64,000 bases of DNA. Origin: Hygrophila difformis (Eukaryota > Streptophyta > Magnoliopsida > Lamiales > Acanthaceae). A model generated the notes under the pieces. That model saw only the letters and a list, made by a program, of their open reading frames with translations, was not told the origin of the DNA and ran no database searches. Shown piece by piece: positions 10,712 through 21,850 of this stretch. The DNA lies in the NCBI GenBank assembly GCA_030278955.1, contig JAOANR010000014.1, forward strand, positions 40,995,453 through 41,059,452, read 5' to 3'. Position numbers and translations under genes: made by a program. Numbering within the stretch: the stretch's first letter is position 1; each line of letters starts with the position of its first letter.

Positions 10712-11325
10712 ACAGTGGGATACTTATTGTGACAATAAGCTGCTTCAAAGAAGAAAGTACATACTATATTATGTGTATGCATAATCAAATTCAGATGATA
10801 TGTCTGAATTAAGTTGTTTTTGCTGATAAGTACTGAATAGTTTGTATCTTCATTCGAGGAATTTATAGGGTTGCTTTTGCTGAATTCTGGTGTGATTAGT
10901 ACGACTTATTATGCCTCCACTCATTCTTGACTATGCTAGGCGTCATTGGATTATCCCAAATAACCGGTCTAAAAAACAGGATTGGTTGAAATGCAAGTTC
11001 TCTGTTTATATTAAATCGGTACTTTAGTAAGCCTCGAAAAATAGATGTTGAAAACTTATCACATTTACATTTTGGTGTTATAGTAATTCGGGGATATATT
11101 TGGACCAAACGAATTCGCTAGCGGAATTTACAATTAGGGGAAATCTGCTCCTGCTCCCAAACATCTAGTTCACGTACATGTGTCAGAAACTTAGAATAGA
11201 AGGGCCTTAATTATACTACTGCTATTAGTATTAGTCAGATAATATTGATGTCGCATTGTGGTGGAGTAGCGATTTTAAATTTTGAATAGTATCTGAATTG
11301 AGTATATACTCAGTAGTAAGTAGTA
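10712..11325 (+). other. HPR 3' UTR and downstream spacer
   Basis: Sequence after the HPR stop is AT-rich with several AATAA-like stretches. No exact poly(A) site can be fixed. No other gene is seen. Confidence 0.5.
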
Positions 11326-11783
11326 CTCCTTCCGTCCCAATAATTACGGTCACTTTTCCTTTGGGGTGTCCCAATAGAATTGGCTACTTTTCCTTTTAAA
11401 CAAATTAGATTAATATATGCATGATTAAAAACCCCCCTCACAATAATGAGAATTGTACTTTCTACACAAAGTCCAATGCAATTGTTTAACCATTAATATC
11501 TCAAAGTGGGTATAATAAAAATTATATATAAAATATAATATATTCTAAAACTATACGATTAGAAGATTCTAAAAATACCACAATTGACTATTTTGCTCCC
11601 TACATCATTACGATAATATTAAGTCAAAGTTAAATAATAAATAGTGTTAAAAGTCAAATATAACTATTATAAAATGGGTTGAGGGGAATAACCAAGTTTA
11701 ATCACACTCCTTTAACTACTAAACATTACTGCCTAAATTCCCGTGCCCAAAAAAATGGGTCATAATTAACGGGACGGAGGGAG
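11326..11783. mobile_element. Stowaway-type MITE (458 bp)
   Basis: Termini CTCCTTCCGTCCC and GGGACGGAGGGAG are inverted repeats flanked by TA (11324-11325 and 11784-11785). It is a longer and different family member from the 260-bp MITEs in this window. It has no coding capacity. Confidence 0.8.
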
Positions 11784-11796
11784 TATATAATACTTA

Positions 11797-12045
11797 CATC
11801 GGTTCTTTTATAAGTGCCACATACTCACATTTCACGTAATCCAATACACGATTTTAATACTCAATAATTCGAATTGCATACAAGTAAAAATTTGATATTC
11901 TAAATGTATACGATTAGACGAATCCAATAAGATCCTACTTGATTATATTTTATCTTATATAATATGGAGTATAATTGTATTAAAAACTCTAATGAAAATT
12001 ACTCAATGAACTGACAAAACCTTGTCACTTATAAAAGAACGGATG
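11797..12045. mobile_element. MITE with 20-bp inverted ends
   Basis: The left end CATCGGTTCTTTTATAAGTG and the right end, read inward as CATCCGTTCTTTTATAAGTG, differ at one position. The interior shares the ACGAATCCAATAAGATCCTACTTG motif region with the Stowaway-type MITEs here, so it is probably a related mariner-type MITE. The left flank is TA. The right flank is CA, so the duplication has decayed or the end is off by a base. Confidence 0.65.
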
Positions 12046-12987
12046 CATCCACAACAACATTACCCCATTTTTTACCACATATGCATCAAATCAGCATTTA
12101 TCTGCTTTACTATCTATATCATTAAATTTTCCACAACAATACTACCCAAATTTTACTATGTATGGACCCATATTTTATCATTACTTTATTATGTATTTTT
12201 CAATACATACTCCCTCAATTTTTAAAAAATGTTAACGTTTGCATAGTAAACACTATTCATTGAGTAATTTTGATTCGACTTTTTAACATAGCTACATAAG
12301 ATAAAACATAATCAAGTGAGATCTTGTTAGATTCGTCTAATCATGTAGTTTTATAATATTAAAGTTTCATAATTTTTTATTGTATAATTTAAAATTCTTA
12401 CTTAGTATTTATTATTATCAAAATTTTAAATTTAAAAAATTAAAGGCTGCACATGTTTTGGGGTAGTGACAGTGGAGGTTTGACAAAATTTGCTATATCA
12501 TTTATAAAGATTTCAATGATGAAGTAGTGGATGCCCTAAAGCATCTATAATGGTAGGTAGCAAATTACTGTACTACCTCTACTTAGCCATTACAAACATG
12601 AAAAATGAAGGTATTACATAAAGTGAGATAACACTGTCACTACCGAGTACATATACAATGATGGCATTTTTTTAATTATTATTTTAATTTTAAAGTTTGA
12701 TTGAAGTATGTTTTTATCCATATGCATGTTTTTATTTTTTATTTTATTTTTCTTTAATTTCGTGTTTCTATATGCTAATTAATTAAAATTGTGTTAATTT
12801 TTTAATAGTTTAATATTTTTAATGTTAATTTTAATAAAATTAAAATTAATTTAAATATTTAAGACAAATAAGAAATATACCAATATGGAATTTAAAAAAA
12901 TATATTACAATATTTTTAAAAATAATATCGTGAATTATATTAAGTAAATTATATATATATATATATGAAAATAGAAAAATAAGAATT
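12046..12987. other. AT-rich spacer with MITE remnants
   Basis: A degraded Stowaway-related stretch starts at about 12208 (ACTCCCTCAATTTTTAAAAA) and includes the reverse of the shared AGATTCGTCTAATCATGTAG region. The rest is AT-rich with a TA run at about 12953-12965. No gene is supported. Confidence 0.55.
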
Positions 12988-13181
12988 GATTTAATATAAC
13001 TTTTTATCAGTACCAAATCGAAAATGGATCTAGAAAGCTCTGGCGAAAGAATTACCGACTCAAGGCGATCAACCTTTCCTCCACCGACCTCAAGTTTTCT
13101 TCACTAGATTCACCTGAGACCGACCGGAATTCACCGGAGCACTCACCTGCTCCTTCTTCTCCGGCCAACCATCTTCATGGC

Positions 13182-14310
13182 ATGGGCGACTCTACCTCGA
13201 TTTCCTTCTGTGATGCGGTTATGGCAGACTCTGCAACAGTTTCTCCTCCTCCCGTGGAACCGGTTCCTGATTTGCTTGCGGCTCAATTGCCGACAATTGA
13301 CAAAGCGGGAAAGAATCGAAGGTGCCCGAAAGTTAGGTTTGCTTCTTCAGTAGTCGATGATTTTTATGTGCCGTGGCATGATACTTTAATTGTAAAACCT
13401 TTAGGCATCACTGTGGGATTTATGGCGATAAAAGACCGGCTCTCTAAGGCTTGGAAGTTGTCCGGTCAATTTGATTTACTGGATACTGGCTATGGGTGTT
13501 TCATGGCTAAATTTGTACTGGGTGTGGATCGTGAGAAAATGTTGACGAACGGGCCGTGGATGGTATTTGATCATGTTTTATCTGTGGTGAGATGGACGAG
13601 GGATTTTGATCCCGCGACGACTAAAGTTAATAAGGTGCAGACATGGATTCGTCTGCCTGGACTTAGTCATGCCTTTTATAAAGAAAGTGGATTGCGGGTT
13701 ATTGCGGAGGCTGTAGGGTCATTTATTAAGGTAGATCGTAACAAGCTTGCCTTAAGTCGAGGACGATATGCCCGGGTTTGTGTAGAAATAAACCTTGACG
13801 AACCTCTACTTGGTATGGTGGATGTGGAAGGCAAGGTCATTCATGTGACATACGAGGGTCTTCACATGGTGTGTATGCAATGTGGGAGGTACGGTCATAT
13901 TCAGAGTAGTTGTACGGTGGCCTCGTCTCCTTCTGATGACACTAAATCTACGGCTCAGGCCCGTGGGAAATCGGTTATCAAGGGTGGTTAGGAAGTTGCT
14001 TGCAAAGAGGGGGTGGCGGTTACTGGAAAAGAATTTGAAGTGCATGGGGATTCCCTAGTAGAGGTTGCTGGGAATGTTGAGAGTAATTCTTCTCACAATT
14101 TAGTTGGCACGGCTGAGGACTCGTTGGGGATTGGGGCTTGGATGGTTGTTCAAAAACGCCGACCCCCTAAGAAAAATTGGCAGGCTGCCAACCCATCTCC
14201 ATTGGATGGGCCTTCCTTTCCTGGGTTTATTGGTCAGAGGCCTATGTCCTTGGGTTGTGAATACCGTAATGGGGAGGGCCCTAGCAAGCCTGGGTCTAAT
14301 TATGGCATGC
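13182..14310 (+). pseudogene. LINE ORF1 (DUF4283-like, CCHC-type knuckle), with a premature stop
   Basis: Translation from 13182 gives 269 codons to a TAG at 13989-13991. The same frame then continues openly (EVACKEGVAVTGKEFEV) to about 14310, so the stop is probably a mutation. The central part (KAWKLSGQFDLLDTGYGCFM, then TNGPWMVFDHVLSV and WIRLPGLSHAFY) fits the DUF4283 region of plant LINE ORF1 proteins. A nucleic-acid-binding knuckle CMQCGRYGHIQSSC (C-x2-C-x4-H-x4-C) follows. The frame is also open upstream of 13182 without an ATG, so the original start may lie in the 13000-13180 leader. ORF1 products coat the LINE RNA. This copy is broken. Confidence 0.8.
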
Positions 14311-15558
14311 TTGAGGTCCACTGCATTTGCGATTCTGTGGAACGGATATCCTTTGGACAAGATTAGAGCAGAAAGAGGTGTTCGCCAAGGAGACTCCCTA
14401 TCTCCCTATTTGTTTGTCATCATCATGCAAAAGCTGTCTGTGTTGATTCTGGAAGAAGTTGGAAGGGGTAGATGGACTCCGCTGTATGTTAAAAGAGGGG
14501 GAATGGGTGTCTCCCATGTTATGTTCGTTGATGACCTTACATTTTGTGCCGATGCTTTGGAGGATAGTTTTGTTTATATGGCTGATGTGTTACGGAGATT
14601 CGGATCGCTTTCTGGGCTTGGTATGAATCCGAATAAGTCCACAACATTCTTATCTTCCGCGGCCAGTGGAGATTTGAGGGATTGGATTCTTCAACATCTG
14701 GGTATTCAGGCGGACTCTTCGATGGGTCATTATCTTGGTTTCCCTCTTATGCATGGTAGATTAAGGCGGGCTCACTTTGAGGAAATTATTGAGAAGATAT
14801 CAGCTAGGCTAGTTTCCTCGGAAGCTAGTGTACTTAATAGAGCAGCTCGTGTTACTAAGGTACGGGCAGTTTTAGCAGCGTTACCTACTTATCTCATGCA
14901 AGTTTATCTCCTCCCTGTTGCTGTGTGTAATGAAGTGGACAGAAAAATTCATCAATGGATTTGGAAGGTACGTGAGGGAAAGGGTCTCCACTTGGTGGCT
15001 TGGAAAAAGGTGGCGAGACGACGGTGTGATGGAGGCTTGGGTATTCGATGGGCCGCATATATGAATAAGGCCCTGTTAGGGTCTCTTCTATGGCAATACT
15101 TGACGTCGGAGGATGAGCTCTGGGTTAGCTTGATGCGGGATAAATAAAATTCTCCTTCAGGCTCTTTTCCAAATGAGGTTCGACGTGGTACCCTGATGTG
15201 GAAGAACTTAGTGAAAGTTACAGCCATATTTCATCGGGGTACGGGGTACGGGGTGCGGCTTGGTCAGGGCGATTGCTCGGTGTGGTACTCCCCGTGGTGG
15301 CGTGGGAAAATATTGGCTCAGAAGGTTCCTTTTGTCCATATCAATGACCTGCATTTGAAGGTTAATGATCTGGTGAGGGACGGCAAATGGCAGTTGGAGA
15401 GGATGTATTATTGGCTACCAATGGAGTTGTGTGCAGAGATATTAAATAACGCTCCTCCTGTCTTGGTTGAAGGTGTTGAGGATATTATGCATTGGCGAGG
15501 GGATATTAAGGGAGCATACACTGCACGCTCAGGTTACGCCTGGGCTATGGAAGATTAG
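14311..15558 (+). pseudogene. LINE ORF2 reverse transcriptase, C-terminal half
   Basis: Frame 1 encodes RGVRQGDSLSPYLF (RT motif around the conserved RQG-PLSP), then FVDDLTFCAD, a YADD-box equivalent with the two catalytic Asp retained, and the thumb and connection region (LGFPLMHGRLR). A TAA at 15145-15147 interrupts the frame, which then continues to a TAG at 15556-15558. Endonuclease and RT motifs before RQG are absent because of the deletion that joins it to ORF1. It would normally make cDNA by target-primed reverse transcription. This copy is dead. Confidence 0.85.
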
Positions 15559-16529
15559 ATAGAGATAAGGGGTGGCAGTGGATGTGGTGTAGGGAGATAC
15601 CGGAGAAGGTGGGCGTAGTCTTATGGCTCATTGGGCACGGCTCTTTGGCTACTAACGAGGTTTGGCATGCTCGAGGTGTTGCGAGTTCTCCTCTATGTGT
15701 CATTTATGGTGTAGAAGTGGATGACTGGCAACACGCTTTGTTTTTGTGTCCTTGGGCCAAAGATGTGTGGAAGAGTTTTGGAATCATGGAGGGTCTGAAT
15801 AGGCTGAATCTAGACAAGGATAGCAACAAGCATTGGCTGCAGTTTTTGTATAAGGAATGGCAGGAGGTTTTCGTGGCCTGTCTGTGGGTGGTTTGGCGCG
15901 AACGTAACGCACGGGTGTTTACCGGGGTTGAGATATCCAAGAGGGGGTTATTGGCTGCGGTTAATTGGATGTTAGAAGTGTTGTGTCGTGTCTCTCAGGG
16001 ATCACGTCAACGGTTCCTCAGATAGTGGGGTGGAGTGAAGGATGTAGTTTTACGACTGTTGTCCATTCCAACGGCAGCATCAATAAGGGCGAGGGAAGGT
16101 CTGGGTTTGGGGCTGTTTGCAGGTTGCGTGATGGAACCTGGCTATGGGGGGTTGGAGGACAGCTTCATGATAAGTGTATTTTGGAGGTCGAAATGTTTGG
16201 CCAGTGGAAAGCTCTGTTGCATGCTCATTCATGTGGTCAAAAGGAAGTGACATGTTATGTAGATTCTCTAGAAATAGTTAGGTTGGTTCATCAATTGAAG
16301 GGAAGATATCATCAATTATGGCATCTTGTACAGGCTATTAGAATGCAGTCTGCCATGTTTAATAAATGTGAAATTCGCCATTTATTCCGAGAAGGGAACT
16401 AGGTAGCATATGGTTTGGCTAAATTGGCAGTGGATGACGAGGCGTTCTTTACTACATGGGCTTTCCCGCCGGACTCGGTGGTGCCATTGCTTCGGGAGGA
16501 TGCTGCAAGATTCCGATTCGTTCAGGATT
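15559..16529 (+). pseudogene. LINE ORF2 tail: zinc-binding RT region and RNase H-like region, frameshifted
   Basis: A frame change after 15558 gives the zf-RVT-like part (EIPEKVGVVLWLIGHGSLAT, then HALFLCPWAKDVW) ending at 16025. A second change gives an RNase H-like part (GRSGFGAVCRLRDGTWLWG, then VEMFGQWKALLHA and CYVDSLEIVRLV) ending in a TAG at 16400-16402. Beyond it the frame resumes (VAYGLAKLAVDDEAFFTTW) to a stop at about 16529. The usual first catalytic Asp of RNase H appears as Asn in HSNGS. Multiple lesions make it a pseudogene. Confidence 0.75.
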
Positions 16530-16809
16530 AGTTTGCCCTGTGAGATGTTGTTTGCTGGTTTTTGCGTCTCTCTTCTCCCACTGTTTCTATTTTTTTCCCT
16601 TTGTTTAGCCACCCTTTATAGGCTTTGTTCATAAAAAAAATAATAAGAATTTTAAAGTATAAGAATCTTTGTAATTAGATATACTTTATTAAAAAATAAG
16701 ATAAAAAATAAATAAGAATTTTAAATTGTATGTATTGAAAAATAAATAATGAAGTAATGATGAAATGTGGTTCAATTAGCTAGTATTGTTGTGGAAAAAT
16801 TTAGTGATA

Positions 16810-16838
16810 CTAGTATACGCGCCCGCGCATTGCGCGGG
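16810..16838 (-). mobile_element. Helitron-like 3' terminus (copy A)
   Basis: Read on the minus strand, a GC-rich hairpin CCCGCGCAATGCGCGGG is followed by eight bases and then CTAG, with a T outside. That is the Helitron 3' end signature (hairpin, 8-12 nt, CTRR, insertion between A and T). The body would extend to higher coordinates. I cannot place its 5' TC end. The same terminus is at 24958-24986 in copy B. Confidence 0.6.
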
Positions 16839-17724
16839 AAGTAAAGTTTATATATATATATATATATTTTAAAAATAACATAATATTTTAAAATTCAAAT
16901 ATTTTATTATATTAAATTTGGTTCATGCCAATTTTTTTAACCACATTATTGAGAAAAAAATGTGACAAAGTGGTTTAGCCACTTTGTCAATTAAGTTATT
17001 TTCTAATATTGTTGTTTGATTGATTTAGCCCATAATCAATTTGATTTTACATTACTTAATTTATAAATTTACAGTAAAATTTGCTTGATACGAATTTTGT
17101 AATATATTTCATTTTACATTTTTTAATTTACATTTCTAAATAAATTTGTAATCATTACTTAATTTGTAAATGATATTATTTAGTATTTTCATCTTATAAT
17201 TTTAACTCCATTTTATATTTTATATGTTAATTTATGATTATATATTACATTCTAATAATGCTATTGGACTCCTTGACCAATGGCCTGCCTCCCACCCCTG
17301 GCTCCGCTCTAGCATCAGATTAAACACCAGAGCGACGTCTTTGAATCGATATTCAGTTCATCATTTACTTTGCGAGGATAAAATGGTTGTGGATTGTTAG
17401 CAAAATGTGGTGCATCTCTAGAAGAATTTTACACTACTTCGGCATTCTCTCAGACCTCACGCACGGGGCGTTAGCGGCGGATTCTTCCGACGTGTAGTTC
17501 CCAAGAGCCTAAGTCTTAGCTCATTTTTTTCATTTATGATTTTTGGACACCTCTTTTTGTTGTTTTTTTCCTTTATTTTCTTTTTATTTTGTTATCTGGC
17601 TTCAACTTCCCAAAAATAATGTTAATAATCTTAGAACATTTTTTACATAAATATGGAGTGACTGATACAAATATAATCATGAATATATTAATAATTATCA
17701 TATTATATTATATTATATTATATG

Positions 17725-18231
17725 TAGTGATGAAATGGTACGAATACGGTCGGATAGTTCGGATACGAACATTATCCCACATTCTTTTTCTCGGATTCGG
17801 ATCGAATCCGAATATTCTGGATATGAATACGAATTCGAATATTTTCCGGATACAAATACATGTCAGATACGAATTGAATTGGATACAGTTTATCAGATAA
17901 TTTTTTATAATCTTTCTTGAAAATAAAAATTATCGGATAATTTGATATTTTTATAATTATTGATAATTTTTAATTAATAAATACTAACATTTTAATATAT
18001 TCGGATATCCATATTTAAAATATGGATAATATCCTATCAATTTTCGGATACGATCGAATATTTTCGGATACGGTCAGATATCTTGGACACGAAGAAGAAT
18101 GCAGATATTAAACTCGGATTGGAATTCTGGTACGAATATTAAAATATATAGTCGGATATAGATTCAGATTCAAATATAATCGGATACGGCAACAGATCGG
18201 TCAGATATTCACCATAGCGCTTTCACCCCTA
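17725..18231. mobile_element. hAT-type MITE with CGGATAC-word interior
   Basis: The 507-bp element is flanked by the 8-bp duplication ATTATATG (17717-17724 and 18232-18239). The left terminus reads TAGTGATGAAA here and TAGGGATGAAA in copy B. The right terminus is TTTCACCCCTA. Its two ends are packed with degenerate copies of TCGGATACGAAT and GGATAT in both orientations around an AT-rich middle. It is non-coding. The two ORFs crossing 17589-17920 are artefacts of these repeats. Confidence 0.8.
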
Positions 18232-18837
18232 ATTATATGTATATATTATACAACTATATAGTACTATTATTGAATTAGACGGAGTTAAAAGATGTTGTAT
18301 ATCAAATTAAATCTTTTTTGTGTTGAAAAAAGGGGGTGGGGAAGTGGGGGGAATGTAAACTATATTGTTTTTATAGATATATATAGATAGATAGTAAAAT
18401 AGATAAATGTTGATATGACACATGTATGGAAAAAAATGGGATAGTATTGCTGTAATGCCCCACGTACTTCGTCAAAAAAGTAGAGTCGTAGTGGTATGTG
18501 AAATTGTGAATTGGGAAGGCTGAACCAAAACCGAAGCCAAAGAGGAAAGAGGGGTCCTTGCAAGTTGTGAAATTGTGAAATTGTGAATTGGGAAGGCCGG
18601 TTCGATATAACGCCGTGATTTGGTAGATCTACTATTGGGGTAAACGTCCCCGAGATCTTATCGATAAAAGTAAAACTAAGTGCAAATACCGTCATCTACT
18701 GTAGGCATCGTCTACATAATAGGTCCTAAATAAAGCGACTAGGTTCTGGGAACTAGATACTAAGGAAATGTGATACGTGAAGGTAGCTAGAGATAGGTGG
18801 AAGACGGCTCATGAGGGAAACGACTGAGTCCCTCATC

Positions 18838-19342
18838 CTACTCGTCGGATCCCTCGTGGTCTGACCCCTCTTGCGCGGGTTCCCCAGCTGCCGCTGCACT
18901 GGTGGACGCGGCCGCGTTCTCCATAGAAGTGTACTTATGGATACGGTCTAGTATGTCCGTGCGCATCCACCCCTCGGGTCCCCACTCGGTCCTAAGGTGG
19001 TGAAGCTCCTTAAAGAGCGAGATGGTGTGTGTCTCCAGCGCAGCGATCCTCTGTCGCTGTCTCGCAATCTCGCCATCCTGTCGCTGGGCGACAGCCTTGA
19101 TGCAGTTCTGCATCTGCACTCTCAGGCGAACCTCGGTGTCCACCTGCCATCTCTTTCAGCCTTGCCCTCAATTGGGCTTTATTGGCCTCATGGCCGTGGA
19201 CGTCGCGTTCGAGCCTGGCCACGTCCCTAGTCAATTTGGTCACGGTGTCACTAAGTGCCGAAAGTGCCTGGTCCGACATCTGGGAAAAATCATTGTCAGA
19301 ATAACTTATAACAACCAACATTCTGCTCGTGCCTATATGCAT
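18838..19342 (-). CDS. Pre-gag coiled-coil ORF (frameshifted) of the minus-strand Ty3 element
   Basis: Two overlapping minus-strand frames together give a small Gln/Arg/Leu-rich protein. One part (from an in-frame Met at about 19280) runs MSDQALSALSDTVTKLTRDV and onward. The other ends GEPAQEGSDHEGSDE at 18838. They appear to be one ORF broken by a frameshift near 19140-19150. The middle has heptad-like spacing (IARQRQRIAALETHTISLFK) and the tail is acidic. It lies between primer-binding site and the expected gag position. Similar small ORFs occupy the same place at 42813-43091 and 46934-47269. Function is unknown. Confidence 0.6.
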
Positions 19343-19730
19343 AATGTGTGTGTGTTCCCATCCCCAAATATAACTTTTAAAATACTTGGCATAGTCTTTT
19401 CAAAAAGTATTTTCGTGCCAAAAATTGCAATAATTTAAATGCACTACTCCCTTGGGCAAAATGCTTCAAAAATAATTCCTTCGTACACAAATTTTAAAAA
19501 TTTTAAATGCACTACTAGCATAGCAACCATGCTTTAAAATAATCTCTCATGTGCAAAAACTTAAGAAATTTAAATGCACATTTTTCCATCGTAAAAAAAA
19601 TACTTCCAATGCTTTTCGTGTAAAAATTTAATAATTTAAATACACTACTTGCATAGCCATAGGGCTTTCAAAATACTTTACAGTGCATAAATTTTAAATA
19701 ATTTAAATGCACAAATTCCAAGAGCAAAAT

Positions 19731-19742
19731 GCTCTGATACCA
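19731..19742 (-). other. Primer-binding site (initiator-Met tRNA type)
   Basis: The minus strand reads TGGTATCAGAGC just inside the LTR boundary, complementary to the 3' end of plant initiator methionine tRNA. It is the reverse-transcription priming site and also explains the tRNA-like match here. No tRNA gene is present. Confidence 0.85.
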
Positions 19743-20082
19743 ATCTGTAACACCCCCATTTTCCCTAAGGATGCAGCGGAAGAAAAGTGCGGGAACAATG
19801 GGTGGGGTGCTATCGCCACGCATTCCGGACCGCCCGAAATACGCTAAGGCTAAAAATAATAAGTGCAGAAAATCAGAGTTTAATGTATGTGCTAACCACT
19901 TCCCGGGCAAGTTAACATATACTCTGCACAAAAGCTTATTATAATGTAAAAGTATTAGAATAAGCTTAACAAAAATGGTTGGACCGTACAACCAAAACCG
20001 AGCAACGCATTCCTCAAAGGAGCTCAATAATAGGAATGGAATAAATCCATGGAAATTTTTATTTTAAGAGGTTGTACCTTGC

Positions 20083-20787
20083 TAGGGGTGTAAATGAGAC
20101 TGATAGGCTCGTAAAATATTCGGGCTCGACTCGATCAAAACTCGACCAAAGCTCGACTCGAAAAGGCTCGACTCGAATTCGAGATCGGCTCGGAAGGTTA
20201 ATGAGCCCGAGCCGAGCTAACCAATACTCGGCTCGAAAGCTCGATAATAGGCTCGAATATATATATATATACACACACACACATATCAATTATACATAGT
20301 AAATGTATAATCTAATTATTAATCCTATAAATTTTCTTTTCTATTTTTTGTTTTTTATGGTTAGAAGTAGGAACTAGGAATAGTTTAATATATTAAATCT
20401 ATTAAACTTCAATCATTCAAGTTTTTAATTTCACTATTTAATAATTTGACGATTATTCTTATTTTATATCGAGCTTAGTTTGGGAATGGAGACCTGGTCC
20501 AGGGGTAATGTCCCATCTATCCATCTTTTTAACTTGTGTGATTTGAGCCCCTATGCATATTCATTAACATATGAGTGTCAATGTTAAAAAAAAAAAACAA
20601 AAAAAAACTCGAGCTTTATTCGAGCCTCGAGCCGAGCTCGAACTCGGCTTTTTTATGTCGAGCTCGAGCCGAGCTCAATTTTTAAAGCTCGTCGAGCTTC
20701 GAGCTCGAGCCGAGCCGAATTTTTCCTTAATCGAGCCGAGCCGAGCCGAGCCAGGCTCGAGCTCGGCTCGGCTCGTTTACACCCCTA
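20083..20787. mobile_element. hAT-type MITE with GAGCTCG-word interior
   Basis: The 705-bp element starts TAGGGGTGTAAATGAG and ends CTCGTTTACACCCCTA, and is flanked by a perfect 8-bp duplication TACCTTGC (20075-20082 and 20788-20795). Both ends are arrays of degenerate CTCGAGCCGAGCTCG-type words (palindromic, Xho/Sac-like), separated by an AT-rich core with a short TA/CA microsatellite (20259-20284). It is non-coding. Confidence 0.88.
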
Positions 20788-20809
20788 TACCTTGCATTTC
20801 AAAAATATT

Positions 20810-21850
20810 AGAGGTAATAAACATTTTAGGCCATTACAAGACGCCCCTTCCGCTTTTGGACCATGCAAAAATCAATTTCCAATTTTAGGCCATTAGAAAC
20901 CATCTTTGACCAAATTAAGGCCATTTAGACTTATTTTGACTTTTTCAAACTTCAATTCACCCTACCAACTTTGCTTTATTACATTTTGACCCAATCATGC
21001 TTCCGATAATAAAATTAAGCACTAAATCCATACCTTGGGTTTCACCGCCTTGCTGCCGGGTTTCTCAAGCTCCGGGATTTTACGGACTTCCTCCAACCAC
21101 GCAGCCGCAACCGATGGTTCACCGATTCTTGTCTCCTTCAGCAGCAAACAACACAATCCTATTTCGTTTCCTACCTTAGGATGTAACAAGGTTTGGGGTA
21201 AAGGGTTTTAACTATATATCGGAATATTTGGAATATTTGGAAGCCTGGATTTTATTGAAGAAATGTTAAAAATATTATTTAAATATAATTTCTCATAATG
21301 GAGAAGACAGACACTTAGCTCCTCATGGAGGAAGCAAAACACTTATCCGGATCAATTTCTTTCCAGTCAGTTCCTCTCATTTTCATGAAAGAAATTACTT
21401 TTAATAAAATCTTGTCTTATAGAAAGTTCAAGAATTTCCTCTGGAAATTTCTATTTTTTTATTTCCAAAATTTGAAAATAACTCGTTGGTTTCAAATTAA
21501 ATGAATCCATTAAATAATTAAATCTTCACCATTAAGAGATAAAATATTATAAATAAATATAATTAATATGTTCTTCAATAAAACCTAGGCTCTGATACCA
21601 ATTTTCATGCGCTTTGGGTTTCATTTGTATAGACAATTTTGGAATATGACAAAAGTATATAAAGTCAAACCTTTTGGGGTTTCAAAGGAAAAAAGGGAAA
21701 GTTGTTGGGTTATTAATTAATTTCAAATTGGTCCTTATGGCTTAATTTCATTCAACATGTGTTTGTAATGGCCTAATTCTGGAAATTCAATTAAGAGTGG
21801 CCTAAAAGCATAATAGACGCCTTGTAATGACCCTTTTTATTTATTTCCCC
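20810..21850. repeat. Degenerate inverted-repeat element (probable)
   Basis: A left end GGCCATTACAAGACGCC at about 20830 pairs loosely with the inverse of GACGCCTTGTAATGACC at about 21815-21831, and diverged complementary sequence continues inward. The core at about 21040-21200 (CCGCAACCGATGGTTCACCG) is clearly shared with the foldback at 32890-34084. No target duplication could be confirmed. A TTGGTATCAGAGC-like string at 21588-21602 suggests old retroelement sequence is mixed in. Confidence 0.4.

Larger units (their letters stand above)
12988..16641 (+). mobile_element. Degenerate LINE (non-LTR retrotransposon), internally deleted
   Basis: ORF1 (DUF4283-like plus zinc knuckle), the C-terminal part of a non-LTR reverse transcriptase, a zinc-binding RT region and an RNase H-like region occur in the LINE order, followed by an A-rich tail at about 16632-16640. 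A possible target duplication AATAAGAATT occurs at 12978-12987 and 16642-16651, though the AT-rich context weakens it. The apurinic endonuclease domain and the first half of the RT are missing: ORF1 sequence joins RT sequence near 14310. Several in-frame stops and frame changes follow. The element cannot be autonomous. Confidence 0.85.
16762..18566. repeat. Segmental duplication, copy A (SKP1 upstream region)
   Basis: It matches 24910-26969 almost base for base, starting at GAAATGTGGTTCAATTAGC and ending at GGTCCTTGCAAGTT. Copy A keeps the whole hAT MITE (17725-18231) that is cut short in copy B, and lacks the MITE at 26238-26851. Beyond 18566 the sequence jumps back to repeat about 22 bp (GTGAAATTGTGAATTGGGAA, seen at 18498 and again at 18575) before entering retroelement DNA. 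Copy A holds no SKP1 coding sequence. Confidence 0.9.

Noticed and set aside
12545..12970. Possible further MITE (GCATCTATAATGG start)
   Set aside because: No matching inverted end or target duplication found by eye.
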